From positions 1 to 64,000 of the forward strand of contig CAJGCM010000001.1 in NCBI GenBank assembly GCA_904501765.1: DNA of 64,000 nt, given 5' to 3'. Shown here piece after piece: positions 23,408 through 31,496 of this stretch; within the stretch, counting starts at the first letter, position 1, and each line of letters opens with the position of its first letter. This DNA is from an uncultured Clostridia bacterium (GTDB lineage Bacteria > Bacillota > Clostridia > Oscillospirales > CAG-272). Under the pieces are notes generated by a model that saw only the letters and a list, made by a program, of their open reading frames with translations, was not told the origin of the DNA and did not search any database. Position numbers and translations under genes: made by a program.

Positions 23408-26173
23408 TTAATAAAACTGCTCGCCGGTAGCGAGATCGGTATAAACCAACTTGGGATGTCTCTCTTTGCCAAATATAATCCTGGTGGTTAAACTGTTAGT
23501 CGTATCATTCACCGTCATACCTGCTAGATCTGCTAGAATCTGTCTCGCGGTCCAATCGCCTTGCAAATGGTCGAACACCTTTTCCGTGGCGAGCACATCT
23601 GCGTCGCAGTAATGAGCAACTTTTTCCCACATTTCCTCAGGAACAGGCTCGTCCCACGGTAACCCAAGCTCCTCATGGTGAATGCCGAGATCGATCTCCC
23701 ATTTTTTAAGGCTCTTCTTATTAGCAGCAGATGCAAAATCATAAACGTCGGTGTATGAAAGATTATATGCCTGACCAAACAGGTGTTTATTTCCTTCGCC
23801 CTTAGGAGCATTTACGATGTTTTGAGACAAATTATACAGCTGCTCGTTTGAATATCCTAGGAGACACGCGTACAGCATGTGATTGTCGTACCGCCTGCAG
23901 TTATACCCGATCAGTCGATATTTGATTAATTCCTCAATATCTTTCGGCTTCGGATTGATCATTCGGACCACTGGCTTACCCTCGCCCTGATACTTCCAGT
24001 TAATCAAGAATAGATTGGGAAAGACCTCGCAGTCGAAAAATACGATCGGAACTTCTCCGCTTCCATCGTGAGCGTCACTCGGTTCCTCCGATTTAAACTT
24101 CATCTCGCTAACCTTTTTGATACAGTAGTCCGCCTGGTTGGTACTGTTAGCCGCAAACGCAAATACGGCGTTCTTCATGTCACTAACGTCGTAGCACAAA
24201 CCGCTATTGTACGCATCTTCAAGGTTGTTGTAAATGAAGTCAATGGAGCATCTAGTCGAACCGTATTCCTTAGCGAGATTACGTCTGAGAAGAGTACGTA
24301 GCATCTTCTCGTTCTTAATCCCCTCAAAATTTATCACTTTTCCATCTCCTTTCAACGGTAAGCCAGAGCTTATCGTTGCGATAGGGACGGAGTTACACTT
24401 AGTCAACATGCGCCTCAATGAGCTCTTACCGGTGAATACCTTTATTTCAATGTTCTCGTTATCATCAAATATACGACTGAGCTTAGTAACGTCTCCGGTA
24501 TAAATATAATGCAGGTGAATACCGGCTCCGCTCTTACTCAATTCCGCATACGTAGCGGGCCACTTGCTAGCCTCTTCCAGGTTCAGCTTGAACGATTTCT
24601 TGCCAGACTCGTCCTTCAAGTCAAAGTCTATGACAATATGATTCTCAGGAACTTTAACGTAATGTAGCTTACGAGTGTCTAGCTGTGACAGCGTTGCTGT
24701 AACCTTCTCCCACTTCTTCGTAGGAGTTTCCTTAGAGCTAGCGTACTGAGCGAAGCACCCAGCACACTCCTTATCAAATATCGACTCTGCAGCATCGAAC
24801 TCGATAAGGTGTCGCTTAGGCGCTTCTTCCTCAGCTTTTGTTGTGACTCTCGCTCGACTTTCCTGTGTCGCATCCTCAAATTTATCGAGTCTGAAGCCAC
24901 GGTAATAGCTGCGCAGTCTATTTCCGTCTTCAGTCGCGAATCTCTCGTTGAACTCCTTGAAGTAGTTTTTAAGCTCCTCTTTGAAAGTTCTCTGAGAGAA
25001 AGGATACGATACCTTAGCCTCGTCAACGTACGTCTTATACATCTCCCAAGCGGCTTTCAGCGTAGTGCCGTCTTCCCGTCTGAACACATGATAGGAATCC
25101 AGAACGTAGTTATAGAAATCGTTCGTAGCGCCCATCATGCCGGTAGGAACATAGGAATCATACGCACCCGGGTCAGCCAAATACACCTCACGACAATGGT
25201 GGGCAATGGCACCCAGTTCGAACTCAACCTGCTTGGTTGCCTTCTTATACTCACGAATACCCAACTTTTTGCCTGACGGTGATACGTCTATCAATCGTCT
25301 CAGCAAACCGGATTTACCATCAGTGATTTTGACCGGCTTATTAGTACCCATGAATAAGAAACAGTTAAACTTGGCGTTATACAGACCCTTGAACTTTTCG
25401 TTGATAGGCATCGTCTCGTGAGATACCAGACTGTTAAGCCTCGTATTATCCTCGATTCTAGACAAGTCGCCGTCATGCTGAATAGCAACAAGAGGATTGG
25501 TCTTGAACGACTCGAGCGCAAAGGCGTTGTTACTAGAACCGAGGGCCTTGGCATCAAACACAGTATGATAACCCTCGAAAAGCTGTTGGATAACATTCAG
25601 GATGGTTGATTTACCGGTACCTGCTTCGCCGTAAAACACCATAAACTTTTGAATCTTTTTTGAATCACCAGTTACGATCGCACCGATAGCCCACTCGATC
25701 TTATGCCGCTCCTCTTCGGTATACAGAGTGGAAATCAGCTTGTCCCAAGCTTCGATACTACCTTTCTCAAGAGGGTAATTCAGTCTCTTACTGGCAAAAT
25801 CTTTTTTGTTAGTCTCGGTGTTTGAGAATATAAGCTTTTCGTCCAACGCCGTAAAATTATCTCGACATTGTCTCTGACAATACTTATGCCAAACATCGAT
25901 CATTCCCGACTCAGCATCCCACATATATAGCGGTTTGACTGTATCGTTGAATTGTCCCTTATGTTCCTCGATGTATCTGTTAACCTCACGGTCGATAAGA
26001 TTGATCACGTCTTGCTCGTCCGTAGACCACAGACCACGGTCCTCGACCCACACCGCATAAAAGTCACCGCCTCGAATCATAAGATCCTCAGACCGGTTCA
26101 TTTTGAACTTGGGATACACTTCTACCGTGCCGCGCTTTGTGGTTCTCGTGGCAATAGTAAAGAAGTCAAGCAT
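23408..26173 (-). CDS. fused SF3 (D5-like) helicase, AEP-type primase and polymerase exonuclease
   Basis: The protein has 921 residues. Residues about 90-470 are a D5/SF3 helicase with Walker A GEAGTGKST at 182-190, VAIQHDGD as Walker B region and CFLFMGTNKPVKITD as sensor region. A primase-polymerase-like domain follows (ECAGCFAQYA..., HIVIDFDLKD, SGAGIHLHYIYTG, around 470-620). From 710 the frame continues as a family B DNA polymerase exonuclease: FFDCEVFPN (D714, E716), GYNCRRYDNHML and HYCDADVLAT near 855. It stops after YTDLATGEQFY, where an HNH gene begins. The order helicase-primase-exonuclease in one chain, with the palm separate, is unusual. Confidence 0.9.
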   Translation of the reverse strand: MLDFFTIATRTTKRGTVEVYPKFKMNRSEDLMIRGGDFYAVWVEDRGLWSTDEQDVINLIDREVNRYIEEHKGQFNDTVKPLYMWDAESGMIDVWHKYCQRQCRDNFTALDEKLIFSNTETNKKDFASKRLNYPLEKGSIEAWDKLISTLYTEEERHKIEWAIGAIVTGDSKKIQKFMVFYGEAGTGKSTILNVIQQLFEGYHTVFDAKALGSSNNAFALESFKTNPLVAIQHDGDLSRIEDNTRLNSLVSHETMPINEKFKGLYNAKFNCFLFMGTNKPVKITDGKSGLLRRLIDVSPSGKKLGIREYKKATKQVEFELGAIAHHCREVYLADPGAYDSYVPTGMMGATNDFYNYVLDSYHVFRREDGTTLKAAWEMYKTYVDEAKVSYPFSQRTFKEELKNYFKEFNERFATEDGNRLRSYYRGFRLDKFEDATQESRARVTTKAEEEAPKRHLIEFDAAESIFDKECAGCFAQYASSKETPTKKWEKVTATLSQLDTRKLHYVKVPENHIVIDFDLKDESGKKSFKLNLEEASKWPATYAELSKSGAGIHLHYIYTGDVTKLSRIFDDNENIEIKVFTGKSSLRRMLTKCNSVPIATISSGLPLKGDGKVINFEGIKNEKMLRTLLRRNLAKEYGSTRCSIDFIYNNLEDAYNSGLCYDVSDMKNAVFAFAANSTNQADYCIKKVSEMKFKSEEPSDAHDGSGEVPIVFFDCEVFPNLFLINWKYQGEGKPVVRMINPKPKDIEELIKYRLIGYNCRRYDNHMLYACLLGYSNEQLYNLSQNIVNAPKGEGNKHLFGQAYNLSYTDVYDFASAANKKSLKKWEIDLGIHHEELGLPWDEPVPEEMWEKVAHYCDADVLATEKVFDHLQGDWTARQILADLAGMTVNDTTNSLTTRIIFGKERHPKLVYTDLATGEQFY

Positions 26174-26201
26174 TACATTCTGGCACCTCCTTCCCCAAAT
26201 A

Positions 26202-26744
26202 TCACATAATGCTTCCTAAGTACCAGCTGAGCTGGCACCAAATCTCGACTTTTCGCATGTCGTACTTACAATCGCTAATTGTGAATAGACCACCGCTACC
26301 GTCGGGTTCGTAATCTCTATTTAAAAACCGCGCAACGATCGTATCTACCTGTTGCCTATCGAAGTCCTGATCGGTCATCGGAGTAAGACCCAAACTATGA
26401 ATCATGCTCCAGAACCACTGACCGGTCCGATTACCGATGCGCTCGTCGTCCATAATGGTTTCTTCACAGCGAATCGCGAGGGCCACCATCATCTCGAATA
26501 CGCTACAGGGACCCTGTAAACAATCCTGCAAGGACATATCATCCATAACTAAGGAATATCTACGTCTGAGTTGGATACCGTCGCTAGCTCGATTGTCGTC
26601 GTGAGGCACAAACCAAGTAAATTCGATATCATGAAGACGGTTTAACAACATCCAATATGATCTGACGTTAGAGAATCGATTACCGTCGATCAACTCGCAC
26701 AGCCATAGGAAATATACATGCTTAATACGCTCTTCAGACGTCAT
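26202..26744 (-). CDS. conserved phage protein next to the replication fusion
   Basis: The protein has 180 residues from ATG 26744, which overlaps the upstream TGA (TGATG). WMLLNRLHDIEFTWFVPHDDNRASDGIQLRRRY and CSVFEMMVALAIRCEETIMDD are highly conserved in Firmicute phages, by memory, always near the primase-polymerase. Helical; no catalytic motif seen. I infer a replication accessory role. Confidence 0.7.
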   Translation of the reverse strand: MTSEERIKHVYFLWLCELIDGNRFSNVRSYWMLLNRLHDIEFTWFVPHDDNRASDGIQLRRRYSLVMDDMSLQDCLQGPCSVFEMMVALAIRCEETIMDDERIGNRTGQWFWSMIHSLGLTPMTDQDFDRQQVDTIVARFLNRDYEPDGSGGLFTISDCKYDMRKVEIWCQLSWYLGSIM

Positions 26745-27361
26745 CAATCATTCACCCGTCCGGGGCCAGCGCTTCGTGCCTCTTCGTACGTACGGTAATC
26801 TCTCAGGATCTGAAAATCAATTCCCAAGAAATCGTTACGAACAAACACAGCATCTTCCTCGTACTCACCGAAGGTGTTCAATGCATCAGGTCCGAGCAAC
26901 TCCTCGGCGTCCTCAACGATATTGTAATTATCGTCTTCGAGGAATCCATCGGCATAATAAGTTAATTCGATCTGGTGATAGCCATCAAGTTCACCAAAAT
27001 CGTACGGACTGATTACTTTGGGTTCATTTGCCATATTTCTCGCCCCTCCTTTCTCATTAGTATATTTTTCTACAATACGAAAATACTCGACCATATCCTC
27101 GTTATCATCCTCATCGAGGTTCTCGAGTTCATCCCAGTTGATCTGCTTAGGGCGCTCTACCAGATCTTCTTCATCATCGACCTCGGGTTCTGTGGGTTCG
27201 CCAGAGGAAGTCACGTCGCTCTCCGCGAACGCCTCTTTCACAGACTCGATTTCTTCAGCAATGATTCGGTCATACCGAGACTTCACGACCTTCCATGTTA
27301 CTGCGGAGCCGATAGCGGCCCCTGCAGCGAACACGAGTACGTTAATAATCTTCGAGTTCAT
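26744..27361 (-). CDS. membrane-anchored acidic protein
   Basis: The protein has 205 residues from ATG 27361 (MNSKIINVLVFAAGAAIGSA). One N-terminal membrane helix, a long acidic linker (TEPEVDDEEDLVERPKQINW) and a C-terminal domain with SPYDFGELDGYHQIELTYYADG and FVRNDFLGIDFQI. The C-terminal pattern (ISPEEFGE..Y..I.LTYY.DGVL.D) is frequent in gut phages. It may tether something to the membrane. Confidence 0.65.
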   Translation of the reverse strand: MNSKIINVLVFAAGAAIGSAVTWKVVKSRYDRIIAEEIESVKEAFAESDVTSSGEPTEPEVDDEEDLVERPKQINWDELENLDEDDNEDMVEYFRIVEKYTNEKGGARNMANEPKVISPYDFGELDGYHQIELTYYADGFLEDDNYNIVEDAEELLGPDALNTFGEYEEDAVFVRNDFLGIDFQILRDYRTYEEARSAGPGRVND

Positions 27362-27527
27362 TATTATCCTCATCCTCCTTAATATCGGTTTTTAGTGTCA
27401 TGACGGTTAGTGCTAGTCCGCCAAACAGAAGAGAGACGCTTATCAACGCGCCTCCCATTATGTGTCTTTTACTTCTAGTCCCCAATGTCTTTTCTAGCAT
27501 CGCAACGATATAGTCGAGTCTCTCCAT
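27342..27527 (-). CDS. 61-residue single-pass membrane protein
   Basis: It starts at ATG 27527, two bases after the stop of the 37-residue peptide gene, so coupling replaces a ribosome site. One helix (GALISVSLLFGGLALTVMTL) and an acidic tail KEDEDNNELEDY. It overlaps the next gene by 20 bases. Role unknown. Confidence 0.55.
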   Translation of the reverse strand: MERLDYIVAMLEKTLGTRSKRHIMGGALISVSLLFGGLALTVMTLKTDIKEDEDNNELEDY

Positions 27528-27528
27528 G

Positions 27529-27642
27529 TTAAAGACTCGCTTCGCTGGATAGCAAAACAAGACCACATACGAAGCTGATCCCTGCCATTGCCGCTAGAGT
27601 ATATGATACAGTAGTCGGTCTTACTTTTGTTTTAACATTCAT
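27529..27642 (-). CDS. 37-residue membrane peptide
   Basis: From ATG 27642 (MNVKTKVRPTTVSYTLAAMA) after CGGGGTATGATCG. One glycine/alanine-rich helix (LAAMAGISFVCGLVLLSS). Upstream of it lies an isolated TCAAAATAG motif copy at 27659. Below the usual size for gene calling, but frame, start and coupling to the next gene support it. Confidence 0.5.
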   Translation of the reverse strand: MNVKTKVRPTTVSYTLAAMAGISFVCGLVLLSSEASL

Positions 27643-27673
27643 CGATCATACCCCGTTCCTATTTTGATTTTGA

Positions 27674-27913
27674 CTAAGCGGAAGCTGTAATGCGTGGATC
27701 GGAAACATCCTTACGAAAGTATAGAACGTCACCGATCTTAGTGCCATCTAACATCCTGCAGTCGTACCACGCTTTAACAGTTGCGGTACCGACATTAAAC
27801 TTAACGGCAGCCTCTTCGATAGTCATGAAGCCGACGAAGAATGCGCCGTCAAGAACCACAGTGTCTTCGAGATTGTTCTGTAGAATATACAGGATTAATT
27901 CCTTACCGGTCAT
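27674..27913 (-). CDS. excisionase-like helix-turn-helix protein
   Basis: The protein has 79 residues with AAAGGAGGGTAGTGT before ATG 27913. MTIEEAAVKFNVGTATVKAWYDCRMLDGTKIGDVLYFRKDV is a MerR/Xis-type winged helix (helix pattern AA-x(4)-V-x-TVKAW). The N-terminal MTGKELILYILQNNLED is typical of the phage version. It could be the recombination directionality factor for the serine integrase, or a simple regulator. Confidence 0.7.
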   Translation of the reverse strand: MTGKELILYILQNNLEDTVVLDGAFFVGFMTIEEAAVKFNVGTATVKAWYDCRMLDGTKIGDVLYFRKDVSDPRITASA

Positions 27914-27942
27914 ACACTACCCTCCTTTCAAAGGTCTAGTGG

Positions 27943-28902
27943 TTACAGGCTATAGAGAATATCTCCGTCGACATTAAACGTCAGCCATACAGCATTCTCC
28001 AGGCCAGCTGTGAATTTGCGGTTAGTAGCAACGTTCATGTTCTGAATACCAAAATCAACATAGCCATCACCACGTTCGCTATCGTAGACCCAGCCGACAG
28101 CCTGACCCATACGGCATTCGGGAAGACCCAATTCCTTTAGAACGTAATTCAGGAATAAGCGTCCATCGGACTTGAGCTTCTCGTTCATCCAGTTCTGCTG
28201 CTGGACAAGGAAGAACTTATTCTTTTCATGATCAGGCATCCAGGCACTGGACGTATCCTTACTGAACGCAAAGGTATACGGACTCATAGCGTCAGCGGGA
28301 TTGCCGACTTCCACAGTCTTCTTAACGATAGACTCAGTGCCGTCCTCATTCACCACAACCTCTTCCACTTCCTGAGCCTTGATGTCGTACAGAAGCTCCT
28401 TGTCAAGCTGCTCGCTAAAGCGCTCTACCACACGACCACGATACTTCTTGAAACCAGTGTCAACCGCGGTGTAAGCAGCTGCCAGAGCCAGATTACGCTT
28501 ACGAGTGATGTTGTGACCAGCCAGGATACAAGCGATAGACGTAGCGCCAACCAAAACAGCGGGGCCGTACAGTTTAGCCATCTTCAGCGCAGTCTGACCG
28601 TATACGATAGTCAAATCCTTCTGTGCGTCCTTAGCGGTATAAGGGACCATACCGACCTGACCATTATCAAGATAACCCTTAACAGCGCCAGTTTCGGCGC
28701 CCTCGTGAATAATCTCAACCTTCTTCTTAGTGTCCTCAAGGACAAAATCAACCTTAGTGGTTGCCTTACAAGCCATAACGGCGCTGACGACAGTACCGAC
28801 AACGCCCGTTACAACAAGGATTTCAGGACTGTGCTTCTTAAGCTGGAAACCAGCCTTATGAAAAGCACGAGACGCAGTAGTAGCCAATTCGTTGAATTTC
28901 AT
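27943..28902 (-). CDS. DUF6353-like membrane protein, paralogue 1
   Basis: The protein has 319 residues. An N-terminal region (FHKAGFQLKKHSPEILVVTGVVGTVVSAVMACKAT) with one helix, a cytosolic hairpin, a second helix (LYGPAVLVGATSIACILAG), then a helical stretch and a C-terminal domain with QNWMNEKLKSDGRLFLNYVLKELGLPE and GWVYDSERGDGYVDFGI. Two more copies of the family occur at 30454 and 31497. Family name is from memory (DUF6353), function unknown; the repeated retention of three paralogues suggests a membrane complex. Confidence 0.8.
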   Translation of the reverse strand: MKFNELATTASRAFHKAGFQLKKHSPEILVVTGVVGTVVSAVMACKATTKVDFVLEDTKKKVEIIHEGAETGAVKGYLDNGQVGMVPYTAKDAQKDLTIVYGQTALKMAKLYGPAVLVGATSIACILAGHNITRKRNLALAAAYTAVDTGFKKYRGRVVERFSEQLDKELLYDIKAQEVEEVVVNEDGTESIVKKTVEVGNPADAMSPYTFAFSKDTSSAWMPDHEKNKFFLVQQQNWMNEKLKSDGRLFLNYVLKELGLPECRMGQAVGWVYDSERGDGYVDFGIQNMNVATNRKFTAGLENAVWLTFNVDGDILYSL

Positions 28903-28904
28903 AA

Positions 28905-29237
28905 TCAATCATTCTCCTTTTTAGTAGTATTTTCTACGTGCCAAATCAGATGCTCCAGGTACCACTTAGCCTTGTTCAAATCCTGAAGGCCGTTCTTACC
29001 CTTCCATCGACAAATATATTTAATGACCTGGGCCGTATCGACAGCTTCGATGCCGGAGAGGCCCTCTGTGAAGGCCTCCATAACATCGATGACCTCAAGA
29101 CCGGCCTTGGACTGATAGTGAGCCGGGTGGTTCACCATATCGGGCTCGGTATCGATCAGACCGCTGACGGTGTGCTCATAGTCATCACCATAGCAAGGCT
29201 CGTGACACCCCGCATAATCGTTATATACGACGTTCAT
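28905..29237 (-). CDS. DUF3310 protein
   Basis: The protein has 110 residues from ATG 29237 after AAGGAGGAGTGCGG. VNHPAHYQSKAGLEVIDVMEAFTEGLSGIEAVDTAQVIKYICRWKGKNGLQDLNKAKWYLEHLI is the DUF3310 signature, common in phages and sometimes fused to nucleotide kinases. Function not established. The stop precedes the next gene's ATG by a few bases. Confidence 0.9.
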   Translation of the reverse strand: MNVVYNDYAGCHEPCYGDDYEHTVSGLIDTEPDMVNHPAHYQSKAGLEVIDVMEAFTEGLSGIEAVDTAQVIKYICRWKGKNGLQDLNKAKWYLEHLIWHVENTTKKEND

Positions 29238-29249
29238 CCGCACTCCTCC

Positions 29250-29870
29250 TTAATCGATAGGTACTGCTCTAGGCAGCTTGAGAATATAACCGTCGCGCAC
29301 ACGGATAACTTCTGCACGGCTCACGTCCATCCAGCCGTACTTCTGTGCTGTATACGGAGGCGTCAGAGGAGTCATCTCATACAGATCGTTCACCGTGACG
29401 ATGCCGTAAGTTGCTACGATATCCTGCATCTGCTGCTTAGCACGCTCTGCAGAACCACGGTCGGGCCAGATGATTTCATCGTAATCCGCGGCACTTCTAG
29501 GAGCGCCTACGGCGTTTTCAGAACCTCGATAGTTCACTGTGTTCTTAGAGCTGGAATAGCTGTAATAAGGCGTCTTAGTACCGCTGTTTTTTGCCTTTCC
29601 AGTACCACCATACAGGATCATGTCAATACCGTTGGTGATAACATCATAGAAACACTTCTTGATAGCAGGAACCAACACATCCATAAAGATGTAGTTCTTT
29701 ACGTTAGATGCATCTTCTGAGATAAAAATATCGGTAAACTTACGGAGCTCATTTTTCTTGGTCTTCACAGGACCTTTGACAACCTTCTGAATTCGCTTTT
29801 CTTGCGTGGCTGTCTGCTTCTGCACCTCTTTAGACTTGTGCGAATTCGGCGGATACATAGGCTCGCTCAT
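29250..29870 (-). CDS. conserved phage protein with KFTDIFISEDASNVK motif
   Basis: The protein has 206 residues from ATG 29870 after AAGGAGATGAGCAAA. KSKEVQKQTATQEKRIQKVVKGPVKTKKNELRKFTDIFISED is basic, followed by YIFMDVLVPAIKKCFYDVITNGIDMILYGG. The C-terminal half has AERAKQQMQDIVATYGIVTVNDLYEM and WMDVSRAEVIRVRDGYILKLPRAVP. I recall this family in Lachnospiraceae and Streptococcus phages without a function; a DNA- or membrane-associated role is conceivable. Confidence 0.7.
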   Translation of the reverse strand: MSEPMYPPNSHKSKEVQKQTATQEKRIQKVVKGPVKTKKNELRKFTDIFISEDASNVKNYIFMDVLVPAIKKCFYDVITNGIDMILYGGTGKAKNSGTKTPYYSYSSSKNTVNYRGSENAVGAPRSAADYDEIIWPDRGSAERAKQQMQDIVATYGIVTVNDLYEMTPLTPPYTAQKYGWMDVSRAEVIRVRDGYILKLPRAVPID

Positions 29871-30072
29871 TTTGCTCATCTCCTTCTAAAACAATCTTTC
29901 CGGGCAGGACGATTTTACTTCGAGGAATCCTGCCAGTCTCCATTTTGAACTGATACGCGAGATTGCTACGGGCCTTTGCTTCGGTAGCTGCGTAGGTTTG
30001 TCCACGCCATCGTCTAGCAATTTCCCTATCGAACTCGAGAACCGGTCCATCGTAGAAATATAACGCATTCAT
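29830..30072 (-). CDS. conserved small phage protein (YDGPV family)
   Basis: The protein has 80 residues from ATG 30072 after GGAGGGATGACAAA. MNALYFYDGPVLEFDREIAR, then TYAATEAKARSNLAYQFKMETGRIPRSKIVLPGKIVL, matches a family usually found immediately before the KFTDIFISED protein, as here. It overlaps that gene by 41 bases in another frame. Function unknown. Confidence 0.7.
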   Translation of the reverse strand: MNALYFYDGPVLEFDREIARRWRGQTYAATEAKARSNLAYQFKMETGRIPRSKIVLPGKIVLEGDEQNERAYVSAEFAQV

Positions 30073-30090
30073 TTTGTCATCCCTCCATAA

Positions 30091-30132
30091 CAAAAAGAAA
30101 AGAGAGAACACCCTGTTAAAGGTGCTCCCTCT
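30091..30132 (-). terminator. rho-independent terminator
   Basis: Minus strand stem around GAGGGAGCACC/GGGTGTTCTCTC followed by TTTTCTTTTT. It ends the 67-residue membrane gene's transcript and separates the cassette array from the early operon. Confidence 0.85.
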
Positions 30133-30176
30133 TTGGTTACCTAGTAAACTCTGCTAGGAGTTACTCGGTTGGCAGA

Positions 30177-30380
30177 TCATGCCTCGTCTTCCACGAACTC
30201 GTACTCAGACTCCTGCTGTGCCTTCTTAGCCTTGATAGCAGCGATGCCTCTCTTAACCAGCCCGATGCCTGCAAATACTGCGGCAGTCACGCCAGCGCCG
30301 ATAGCGATAGCTGCACCAGTGCTCAGATTAACACCAGCGATCTCGTCCTTAACCTCGTTCACGTTCATGATTTCTTCCAT
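30177..30380 (-). CDS. 67-residue single-pass membrane protein
   Basis: ATG 30380 follows AGGAGGAAACAAAA. Sequence: acidic N-terminus, then GAAIAIGAGVTAAVFAGIGL helix, a basic turn KRGIAAIKAKK and acidic tail EYEFVEDEA. It has its own promoter element (30424-30450) and terminator. Role unknown. Confidence 0.65.
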   Translation of the reverse strand: MEEIMNVNEVKDEIAGVNLSTGAAIAIGAGVTAAVFAGIGLVKRGIAAIKAKKAQQESEYEFVEDEA

Positions 30381-30423
30381 TTTTGTTTCCTCCTAAATTA
30401 AATAAAGTTTTACGGGTAATCCC

Positions 30424-30450
30424 CATTACAGTATGTGTATTTTTCGCGAA
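30424..30450 (-). promoter_or_regulatory. cassette promoter element
   Basis: Minus strand TTCGCGAAAAATACACATACTGTAATGG. A weaker match in the -10 part (TGTAAT) than other copies. Drives the 67-residue gene. Confidence 0.5.
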
Positions 30451-30453
30451 TTA

Positions 30454-31239
30454 TTAAAGTAGATTATACTCGGGCGGATAGTCGAAGCTGAGTACGATAC
30501 ACGGCCGACCCTCGTATTCGGTACCCTCTTCCGCCATCTGAGCGGACGGGTGAATCTCGATGAGATGCTTACACTTCCAACCAAGACTATCACCGGTCAT
30601 AGTGGGGGATAGGCCAATTTCACTATAGAAATCGTTGAGGGATACGCCAGCATCAAACGGATCAGTGATTATAGCCTTATTGAGATTGTTGACAGCTCGA
30701 TTAATTTTCTCCAGATCGTTATAGAAATACCGAGCGGATAGCGGGTCGTAGAACAACGTTTGTCCTTTGCCTGTTACGAACACCTCGGTATGCGAGACAG
30801 GGTTCTCTTTGACCTGTTTCTCAGCAACTTTATCGCGGACCGTTCTCTCTTTCTTTTCGCCGATAGTCTCGACAACCTTCTCCTTATACTCGCTGAACGC
30901 AGTTTCGGACAGCTTATAAGCCGTTGCTAACGCTGCATGACGACGAGCACTTACGGATGCAGAACCGATCAGACATGCAATCGAGGTCGCACCAGTAATC
31001 GCTGCTGGTACATAACACTTCCATGTTGCCTTAACCGTCTCGATAGGAGTCAGACTGTCAGTTTCGAGTTCGTTCTTCTTATCGTCGATCAGCATCAGTG
31101 CTTTTGGAGTGGCTTTGACGGCGAGTACCGTAGTCGTGATCATACCCGTGATTCCCATTCCCATAAGAATTTCAGGTGCGTGCTTCGACAACGATAATCG
31201 CACGTCATGTGTGAATTTTGCTAGGGCTTGCTTGCTCAT
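30454..31239 (-). CDS. DUF6353-like membrane protein, paralogue 2
   Basis: The protein has 261 residues. KHAPEILMGMGITGMITTTVLAVKATPKAL and YVPAAITGATSIACLIGSASVSARRHAALATAYKLSETAFSEYKEKVVE align with paralogues 1 and 3. The C-terminal part FYNDLEKINRAVNNLNK and SLGWKCKHLIEIHP follow. It is closer to paralogue 3 (shared TPKAL segment) than to 1. Function unknown. Confidence 0.8.
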   Translation of the reverse strand: MSKQALAKFTHDVRLSLSKHAPEILMGMGITGMITTTVLAVKATPKALMLIDDKKNELETDSLTPIETVKATWKCYVPAAITGATSIACLIGSASVSARRHAALATAYKLSETAFSEYKEKVVETIGEKKERTVRDKVAEKQVKENPVSHTEVFVTGKGQTLFYDPLSARYFYNDLEKINRAVNNLNKAIITDPFDAGVSLNDFYSEIGLSPTMTGDSLGWKCKHLIEIHPSAQMAEEGTEYEGRPCIVLSFDYPPEYNLL

Positions 31240-31280
31240 GTGTTATCACGTCTCCTTTCAAAAATATGCTCTGGGTTAGA

Positions 31281-31305
31281 AACAAAAGAGTCCATTAGGA
31301 CTCCT
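31281..31305 (-). terminator. rho-independent terminator
   Basis: Minus strand GGAGTCC TAAT GGACTCT followed by TTTGTTT; it overlaps the stop codon of the 51-residue gene. Confidence 0.8.
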
Positions 31306-31450
31306 TTGCTTGGTCGGCAAGTGCCTTATTCACTGCCTCGTTGATCTTAGCCTCTTGCGTCTTCTGACTTGCGATACCGGACACCACAGTCCCTGCGATG
31401 CCAAGCACCGTTCCAGCGATGCTGAGTACTTTAACAATAGGGAATTTCAT
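31295..31450 (-). CDS. 51-residue membrane peptide
   Basis: From ATG 31450 after GGAAGGAAGGTGAAATATT: MKFPIVKVLSIAGTVLGIAG, a hydrophobic helix, then a charged helix QKTQEAKINEAVNKALADQAKES. Cassette layout with element at 31468 and terminator overlapping the stop. Confidence 0.6.
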   Translation of the reverse strand: MKFPIVKVLSIAGTVLGIAGTVVSGIASQKTQEAKINEAVNKALADQAKES

Positions 31451-31467
31451 AATATTTCACCTTCCTT

Positions 31468-31494
31468 CCATAATACTCTCTGTGTTTCTCGCGA
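31468..31494 (-). promoter_or_regulatory. cassette promoter element
   Basis: Minus strand TCGCGAGAAACACAGAGAGTATTATGG; TCG to TATTAT is 19 bases. Drives the 51-residue gene. It abuts the end of DUF6353 paralogue 3. Confidence 0.7.
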
Positions 31495-31496
31495 AC

